Shown: in pieces, positions 63,546 to 64,000 of the stretch
How the letters are laid out: every line of letters begins with the position of its first letter
Position numbering within the stretch: position 1 is the first letter of the stretch
DNA from: Gracilimonas mengyeensis
GTDB taxonomy: Bacteria > Bacteroidota > Rhodothermia > Balneolales > Balneolaceae
DNA length: 64,000 nucleotides
NCBI RefSeq assembly: GCF_900182705.1
Contig: NZ_FXTP01000006.1
Span: 124,001 to 188,000 of the forward strand
Direction of reading: 5' to 3'
The notes under the pieces: generated by a model
What the model was told of the DNA's origin: nothing
What the model saw: only the letters and a program-made list of their open reading frames with translations
Database searches by the model: none
Made by a program: the position numbers and the translations under genes

Positions 63546-64000
63546 TTTAAAAGATGGAGTATAAAACCACTTTTAATCCCATAAACGCCACCGTCATTGC
63601 GAGCCACTAATTTTGCCCGCAGCTGGGCAACACCATTGGGGTGATGACAGTTCTGTGATCGGCAAACCGAACATTGGTGATTTCTTTAAAACCACTCTTA
63701 TCTCTTAATAACACTGTCATTGCGAGGAGCCCATAATGCCTAAAGTAGGATTGAAATGTCTACCGACGCGGCAATCTCTCTAAAACCGCTTGGGATGTTT
63801 ATCAATGAACCGTTGGGAAAGTAGTTGCTATGATTCAACAGATCGCCACGTCGAAAGCCGTAAAGCTCGAGTGCGTGCAATTTGCCTCCTCGCGAGGACA
63901 GGCGTTGGGTAGATTTTTGAATAAACCACTTTTGTCTTTAAATCTGTCATCGGTAGGAGTCTGTTATGCCTAAGGTAAGTTTAGAGTGCAAACCGACGTG
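63546..64000. repeat. Cluster of 'gtcattgcgag'-type intergenic repeats
   Basis: Three related units in direct orientation begin near 63563, 63688 and 63923 (each starting aaaccac), with words such as 'tgtcattgcgaggag', 'catta/cataatgcctaa' and 'accgacgcggcaatctc'. An oppositely oriented unit lies about 63835-63900 (gatcgccacgtcg ... tcctcgcgagga). The window ends inside the third. This is a BIME-like array of small palindromic repeats; no gene was seen. Confidence 0.75.

Noticed and set aside
1-64000. tRNA, rRNA, CRISPR array, integrase or transposase genes
   Set aside because: Looked for tRNA-like cloverleafs with CCA ends, evenly spaced direct repeats and recombinase motifs. None was convincing; the repeats seen are small palindromic intergenic elements.

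Overview
The window looks like chromosomal DNA of a marine or halophilic member of the Bacteroidota/Balneolota/Rhodothermota group, most likely a Balneolaceae-type organism (Balneola or Gracilimonas relatives). This rests on protein style: a ribosomal protein S16 with a long acidic tail, a DksA/TraR protein without zinc cysteines, a half-length glycogen synthase, DUF2911 and DUF4270-like lipoproteins, and Rho lacking the usual N-terminal helical domain. Weak Shine-Dalgarno sequences and frequent TTG starts agree. Base composition is mid-40s % GC with AT-richer islets (about 1-530, 3820-4210, 15.95-19.5 kb). No rRNA, tRNA, CRISPR array, transposase or prophage genes were seen.

Layout. 1-5 kb: a DUF4160/DUF2442 pair, an SDR oxidoreductase, an OmpR-type two-component system, a small lipoprotein and an aquaporin. 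5.2-8 kb: a minus-strand run purS-clpS-purQ-lptB-rhodanese. 8.1-14 kb: an AtuA-C-like protein, a coupled operon (PAQR protein, metalloprotease-propeller-barrel protein, DUF2911 lipoprotein) and a serine hydrolase. 14.2-21.2 kb: a potassium block in which two paralogous RCK channels flank a more AT-rich TrkH/TrkA pair and a DoxX protein. 21.5-22.1 kb: a ParE-type toxin-antitoxin pair whose toxin is frameshifted. 22.4-27.3 kb: the translation/secretion cluster ffh-rpsP-rimM-trmD-rplS followed by adk. 27.3-34.1 kb: mixed metabolic and transport genes.

34.6-37.6 kb (minus strand) is the most interesting region. A clear TPP riboswitch precedes a tightly coupled four-gene operon: a SAM methyltransferase, a PurM/HypE-fold 'AIR synthase-related' protein, a ThiE-like protein that has lost signature active-site residues, and a Trm112-like protein. 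This looks like an uncharacterised thiamin-related pathway.

37.8-47.3 kb: a histidine kinase with a probable OB-fold sensor region, a GH26 mannanase lipoprotein, a sugar nucleotidyltransferase, a membrane-fused Mur ligase, a repeat-flanked propeller lipoprotein and a LolE-like permease. 47.3-58.1 kb: glgB, malQ, phosphosulfolactate synthase, half-length glycogen synthase, lipoprotein, outer-membrane protein, TPR protein and rho, all in one direction. 58.3-63.5 kb: small lipoproteins and hypotheticals, a membrane gluzincin, and an apparent outer-membrane barrel fused to an M23 peptidase.

Intergenic DNA is rich in repeats. There is a five-copy two-hairpin element, a pair of long direct repeats bracketing one gene, palindromic 'acctgacaggt' elements, and a cluster of 'gtcattgcgag'-type repeats at the right end. 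A 21-bp perfect inverted repeat lies inside one potassium-channel gene.
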